64,000 nt of DNA from positions 1 through 64,000 of the forward strand of contig CALCKT010000011.1 in assembly GCA_937965785.1 (NCBI GenBank), in the 5' to 3' direction. Each line of letters begins with the position of its first letter. Positions within the stretch are counted from its first letter, which is position 1. Below, piece after piece: positions 62,804 through 64,000 of this stretch. The stretch comes from an uncultured Propionibacteriaceae bacterium (lineage in GTDB: Bacteria; Actinomycetota; Actinomycetes; Propionibacteriales; Propionibacteriaceae). Below the pieces are notes generated by a model. It had not been told where the DNA came from, did not search any database, and worked only from the letters and a program-made list of their open reading frames with translations. Made by a program: the position numbers and the translations under genes.

Positions 62804-62973
62804 GAACGCGGGGGCGGCGGCGGTTTGGCGCGAGGCGATCCGCGGCACAATCTCGGTGGTCGCGCGACGCGGATCCCTCGCACCGACAATAATAACAACA
62901 CGCCCCCCTTACGGAAATGAGTGAGGGTGGGTTACGCTCAATCGTCCATGCCCGAGTTGCTGGAGAGGTGAAC

Positions 62974-63807
62974 ATGAGCGCGAAGCCACACGATGCCGGG
63001 GTAAAAGGAGGACGGTCGGGTCCGGAAGCCGGGCGGATGCAGGGACACTGGCTCCTGGCGAAGCTGGGCAAACGCATCCTCAGGCCCGGCGGGCGCGCCC
63101 TCACCGTGAAACTGCTGGAGCGGGCAAAACCCGCCGGCGGCGATGACATCGTGGAGCTCGGCCCCGGCGTCGGCGCCACCGCCGAGGTGCTGCTGCGCGC
63201 CAACCCGAGGTCCTACCGGGGCGTCGACCCCAACCCGGAGGGCCGCGACGCCGTCAAGAACATCCTGAAGAAACATCCCCGGGCCGACTACGTCGTCGCC
63301 GACGCCCGCGAAACGGGACTCGACGACACCTCGGCCGACCTCGTCGTCGGCGAGGCGATGCTCACCATCCAGGACGACGCGGGCAAGAACGCGATCATCG
63401 CGGAGGCCGCGCGGCTGCTGCGTCCCGGGGGCCGCTACGCCATCCACGAAATGGCGTGGCTGCCCGACCACACCGAAGAGGAACGCGAAACCGCCCGCAA
63501 AGAACTCTCCCGCATCATCAAGGTCGGTGCCCGGCCCCTGACCCTGGAAGGCTGGACGGAACTGCTCGCAGCCCACGGGTTCGAAGCCGAATGGCACGAC
63601 CGCGCCCCCCTCCACCTCCTCGAACCCCGGCGCATCGTCTCCGACGAGGGCCTGTGGGGTGCGCTGCGGTTCTGGAACAACGCCCGCCGCCTCCCCGGCG
63701 CCCGCGACCGGCTAAAGGCGATGCGGCAGGGATTCCAGCTCCAGGGAAAACTGATGGGCGGTATCGTCATCCTCGCCCGCAAACCCGGCGCGGAGAGCAC
63801 CCGATGA
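62974..63807 (+). CDS. Class I SAM-dependent methyltransferase
   Basis: A 277-residue methyltransferase: motif I VELGPGVGATAEVLL, an acidic strand YRGVDPNPEG, VVADARETGLDDTSADLVVG and the post-motif RLLRPGGRYAIHEMAWLPDH. The C-terminal ~90 residues (GALRFWNNARRLPGARDRLK) cap the substrate pocket. The substrate is unknown. ATG 62974 has GGAGAGG upstream. It is coupled by ATGA to an ABC-transporter ATPase gene, so the product may be exported or the pair may confer resistance. Confidence 0.85.
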   Translation: MSAKPHDAGVKGGRSGPEAGRMQGHWLLAKLGKRILRPGGRALTVKLLERAKPAGGDDIVELGPGVGATAEVLLRANPRSYRGVDPNPEGRDAVKNILKKHPRADYVVADARETGLDDTSADLVVGEAMLTIQDDAGKNAIIAEAARLLRPGGRYAIHEMAWLPDHTEEERETARKELSRIIKVGARPLTLEGWTELLAAHGFEAEWHDRAPLHLLEPRRIVSDEGLWGALRFWNNARRLPGARDRLKAMRQGFQLQGKLMGGIVILARKPGAESTR

Positions 63808-64000
63808 CCACCGACCTCGTCCTCGACGACGTCACCCTGGTGCGCGGCGGCAACACCCTCGTCGACGGTCTCAGCCTGGTGGTCGCGCCCGGACGGACCC
63901 TCGCCGTGACGGGAGCCTCCGGGGCGGGGAAAACCACGCTGCTGAAGGCCATCTCGGGTCTCAGCCCCTGCGATCGCGGGTCGGTGACGCAACCCGAGGG
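63804..64000 (+). CDS. ABC transporter ATP-binding protein (partial, runs off the window)
   Basis: The first 65 codons of an ABC ATPase: TDLVLDDVTLVRGGNTLVDG, a typical A-loop region, and Walker A GASGAGKTT at about residues 38-46, followed by LLKAISGL. ATG 63804 overlaps the methyltransferase stop codon. The Q-loop, signature and Walker B lie beyond the right edge. Confidence 0.9.
   Translation, partial: MTTDLVLDDVTLVRGGNTLVDGLSLVVAPGRTLAVTGASGAGKTTLLKAISGLSPCDRGSVTQPE

Overview
The window looks like chromosomal DNA of a high-GC actinobacterium, most likely a member of the Propionibacteriaceae (an Arachnia/Pseudopropionibacterium-like organism). This is inferred from the strong GC bias, the many GTG starts, leaderless-looking promoters, a 13E12-type DUF222-HNH gene, treY-treZ and the overall gene repertoire; there is no rRNA to confirm it. 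No complete insertion sequence, prophage or CRISPR array was found.

Layout. (1) 1-3.0 kb: a membrane protein and a DUF222-HNH nuclease gene. (2) 3.09-11.97 kb: a seven-gene, almost gap-free defence operon: 5-methylcytosine methyltransferase, Vsr mismatch endonuclease, Z1-domain helicase, DUF4420 PD-(D/E)XK nuclease, GHKL (MutL/Hsp90-type) ATPase and two unrecognised proteins. It resembles the Mza-type systems but has no AIPR gene. (3) 12-24.4 kb: ordinary accessory genes (metal-receptor protein, MFS pump with ArsR regulator, NYN ribonuclease, RHH toxin-antitoxin pair, ATP-grasp enzyme, DUF817 protein, a frameshifted carboxymuconolactone-decarboxylase gene, cupin, DAACS-type symporter). They are separated by intergenic repeats and end in a 1.3-kb segment bounded by copies of a tRNA 3' end, at a tRNA-Ala(TGC) gene. 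(4) 24.5-30.1 kb: a large unrecognised gene, a tRNA-like cloverleaf with an AUG anticodon, a TfoX-N protein, a DUF2207 protein and the first AbiE toxin-antitoxin pair.

(5) 30.3-47.5 kb: the most unusual region. Four large paralogues (799-866 aa, DUF6493-like) lie on the minus strand, led by a SWIM zinc-finger protein. The gaps between paralogues hold a VapBC pair, a YobI-like membrane P-loop NTPase flanked by pieces of what looks like a broken IetAS (AAA ATPase + subtilase) system, and a pyrimidine-dimer glycosylase. (6) 47.6-54.9 kb: MarR regulator, a 27-aa membrane peptide, NADAR glycosidase, lgt, and treZ/treY (trehalose from maltooligosaccharides). (7) 55.2-59.5 kb: three related lipoproteins around a secreted SGNH-VWA-PKD-TSP3 protein that stops right after an LPKTG motif. 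(8) 59.7-64 kb: CCA-adding enzyme, a second AbiE pair, a SAM methyltransferase and the start of an ABC-transporter ATPase.

The window is therefore rich in conflict systems: one Mza-like island, two AbiE pairs, VapBC, an RHH TA pair, a NYN nuclease, IetAS debris and the paralogue/SWIM array. All functions are inferred from sequence motifs read by eye; no database search was run.
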